Shown piece by piece: positions 61,980-64,000 of a stretch of DNA of 64,000 nt (within the stretch, counting starts at the first letter, position 1; the number at the start of each line of letters is the position of its first letter). The DNA lies in the NCBI GenBank assembly GCA_028455995.1, contig JABELC010000002.1, positions 3,906,001-3,970,000 on the forward strand. The letters run 5' to 3'. The position numbers and the translations under genes are program-made. Source of the stretch: Scleromitrula shiraiana (Eukaryota; Ascomycota; Leotiomycetes; Helotiales; Sclerotiniaceae). The notes beneath the pieces were generated by a model. It was not told the DNA's origin and did not search any database. It saw nothing but the letters and a program-made list of their open reading frames with translations.

Positions 61980-64000
61980 ATGATTTGTCTATTCAAGAAA
62001 CTCCTCCATGCCTTCCTTCTCCTCTCTTTCACTACTTGCGCTATTGCAGCGCCGACTTTTCCTTCGGATGGAGATCTCGTTGAGAGACAATCTACAAACA
62101 GACTTGTTTTCTGTCATTTCATGGCAAGTAACTACTTTCAGCTGCCTAGCTACGCTTATGGAAATGATCGAAATTATTGTAGCTAACGGATTCCTGTTTC
62201 TAGATCGGTATTGTAGGTGAACGGGTTGGTCCTCAGGATTTCGACCTTGACATGCAACGCGCGAAAGCACTGGGCATTGATGCATTTGCATTGAATATTG
62301 GGGTTGATCCATACACTGATCAACAACTTGGCTATGCATATCAGTCTGCTGCAAACAATGGTATGAAAGTTTTCATCTCATTCGACTTCAACTGGTGGAA
62401 TCCTTCTACTCAAGCCACTCAAATTGGACAAAAGATTGCGCAATATGCCTCTCTCCCAGCTCAACTCTTTGTTGATGGCAAAGCTTTTGCATCATCCTTT
62501 GCTGGTGATCAGCTCAATGTAGCTGCTGTTAGAGCTGGTGCGGGCATACCGATTTTCTTCGCACCAAATTTTCATCCAGAGCAAGGAACAGATTTCAGTC
62601 AGATTGATGGTGCTTTTAATTGGATGGTATGTCTTCATTACAAGACCTTAGAGTTAAACTAACGAATTTGTAGGCTTGGCCAAACAATGCAAACAACAAA
62701 GCTCCAACCCCTGGTGCCAATGTCACTGTAGATGCAGGTGATACAGCTTACATCAATGCACTTGCAGGGAAACCATACATTGCACGTAAGTGAGTTTGAA
62801 GTGATGGATTCAGCAGTGACTGATAGTATTTTATAGCCGTTTCCCCATGGTTCAGTACGCACTTTGGTCCAGTAAGTGGTATCGATTTTTTCGCCCCTAG
62901 TTCACACACTAACATCAGAAAAGGAAGTCCCATACAGCAAAAATTGGGTTTTTCCATCTGACTTGCTTTGGTTCCAGCGATGGAGAGAAATTTTGACACT
63001 TGGCCCAAGGTTCTTAGAAATCATAACCTGGAATGATTACGGCGAGTCGCATTATATTGGACCTTTGAACTCATTACATTTCGATGATGGGAACTCGAAA
63101 TGGGTCAATGATATGTAAGCACCTTCATCCATAGTATTTAAACAACAACTGACTCAAAATCTAAGGCCACATGATGGATGGTTGGACATGGCAAAGCCAT
63201 TCATTGCAGCATATCATGCAGGCGCCTCTACTCCAAATAGTTATATCACTGCTGACCAGCTCGTTTATTGGTATCGCCCAAATCTTCGTACTCTTAATTG
63301 TGATGCTACCGATACAACAATGGTACCGGCCAACAATGCCAGTGGAAACTACTTTGAAGGAAGGCCAAATGGTTGGGAGGATATGCAAGATTCGGTATTT
63401 GTGGTTGCATTACTCACAGCACCAGGTATTGTCACAGTTATGTCAGGTGATAATGTTCAACAATTCAACGCACCAGCCGGAGCCACATCATTCCAAATTG
63501 ATATGAGGGTTGGGAAACAGCAATTCTTCCTTCAACGAAACAATCAGATTGTTTTACAAGCTGTCAGTCTTCACGACGTTACTAACGTGTGCATTTGCGG
63601 AATATATAATTTTAATGCCTATGTCGGTACTGTACCAGATGGACCCTCAGACCCACTTCTACATGATGGTTTGGCTTCCTTGACTGCTGGACTTCATGTT
63701 AGCACATGTAGTGCTACCCCGTCTTTAGCAACCACAACTATCAAGCCGACCACAACACCTCCTGGAGGTGGCACCATTCCCACAACCACTAGTAACTCCA
63801 CAACAACAACAACTTCCTCGACCACTAGCATATCCTCAACAACAACTTCCTCGACTACTAGCATATCCTCAACAACAACTTCCTCGACTACTAGCATATC
63901 CTCAACAACAACTTCCTCGACTACTAGTAAACCCACAACTTCAAGTTCCTCGACTACTAGTAAACCTACAACTTCAAGTTCCTCAACCACAAGCAAAGTC
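61980..64000 (+). CDS. GH71 alpha-1,3-glucanase (mutanase), 3' end beyond the window
   Basis: Exons 61980-62123, 62204-62626, 62674-62785, 62837-62871, 62924-63114 and 63166 to beyond 64000. A signal peptide (about 1-24) is followed by a possible propeptide ending in a basic pair-like VERQ. The GH71 region has RLVFCHFM-IGIVGERV, AKALGIDAFALNIG, FISFDFNWW, FFAPNFHPEQ, HFGPEVPYSKNWVFP and ITWNDYGESHYIGP. After the catalytic part a beta-rich domain leads to a Thr/Ser repeat linker from about 63700. Intron 1 starts with GC (ATG|GCAAGT), a GC-AG intron. Intron 4 ends at AAAAG just before GAAGTCCC. GH71 enzymes cut alpha-1,3-glucan in fungal walls, so remodelling of its own wall or attack on other fungi is likely. 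The C-terminus, perhaps a binding module, is outside the window. Confidence 0.92.
63811..63990. repeat. 33-bp in-frame tandem repeat in the GH71 linker
   Basis: Three to four copies of a 33-base unit (TCCTCAACAACAACTTCCTC start) are followed by shorter related units, encoding Thr/Ser stretches such as TSSTTSISST. Linkers of this kind are usually O-mannosylated. The array continues to the window edge. Confidence 0.88.

Noticed and set aside
63694..63996. Val-Val-Glu-Glu repeat frame on the minus strand
   Set aside because: Antisense of the Thr/Ser linker of the GH71 gene.

Overview
The window looks like nuclear DNA of a filamentous ascomycete. The genes carry many short introns (mostly 45-75 nt, GT-AG), the families are typically fungal (highly reducing polyketide synthase, HET, GH71, Urc4, auxilin), and gene-bearing DNA alternates with islands of almost pure A/T holding transposon copies decayed by C-to-T/G-to-A change, the signature of repeat-induced point mutation (RIP). 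A leotiomycete (Sclerotinia/Botrytis-like) is my guess from overall style only. All exon models were built by hand: splice sites were chosen so that frame and family motifs run through, and every model that is complete in the window sums to a multiple of three.

Layout. 1-3.3 kb: transposon remains, namely the 3' end of a plus-strand Ty1/Copia element nested in a terminal-inverted-repeat (TIR) element, then a complete 875-bp copy of that TIR element. 4.1-5.2 kb: a small secreted eight-cysteine protein (minus). 6.8-22.6 kb: a polyketide cluster made of an MDR-type ABC transporter (minus), a LovG/FSH1-like serine hydrolase (minus) and a divergently transcribed highly reducing PKS (plus). 23.1-23.8 kb: a Pro-repeat, Cys/His-rich protein of unknown function. 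23.8-28.3 kb: no supported gene. 28.35-33.80 kb: a full-length, RIP-decayed Copia element with identical 5-bp target duplications.

35.1-36.8 kb: Urc4 (uracil catabolism, minus). 36.8-43.1 kb: a long intergenic stretch crowded with microsatellites. 43.1-46.1 kb: Swa2/auxilin-like clathrin uncoating factor (plus). 46.1-50.5 kb: mostly empty. 50.5-52.3 kb: HET-domain protein. 53.8-55.2 kb: secreted GH25-like lysozyme. 55.8-57.0 kb: Gtr1/RagA GTPase (minus). 57.8-59.2 kb: secreted epoxide hydrolase (minus). 62.0 kb to the end: GH71 alpha-1,3-glucanase, cut by the window edge.

Functionally, the cluster is the most interesting part. The PKS has KS-AT-DH-ER-KR-ACP and no methyltransferase or release domain, so the neighbouring hydrolase is the likely off-loading enzyme and the ABC protein the likely exporter. 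The DH and ER active-site motifs deviate from consensus, so the degree of reduction may be unusual. Copia copies in opposite orientation bracket the cluster. The remaining genes are a mix of housekeeping (Urc4, Swa2, Gtr1) and secreted or accessory functions.
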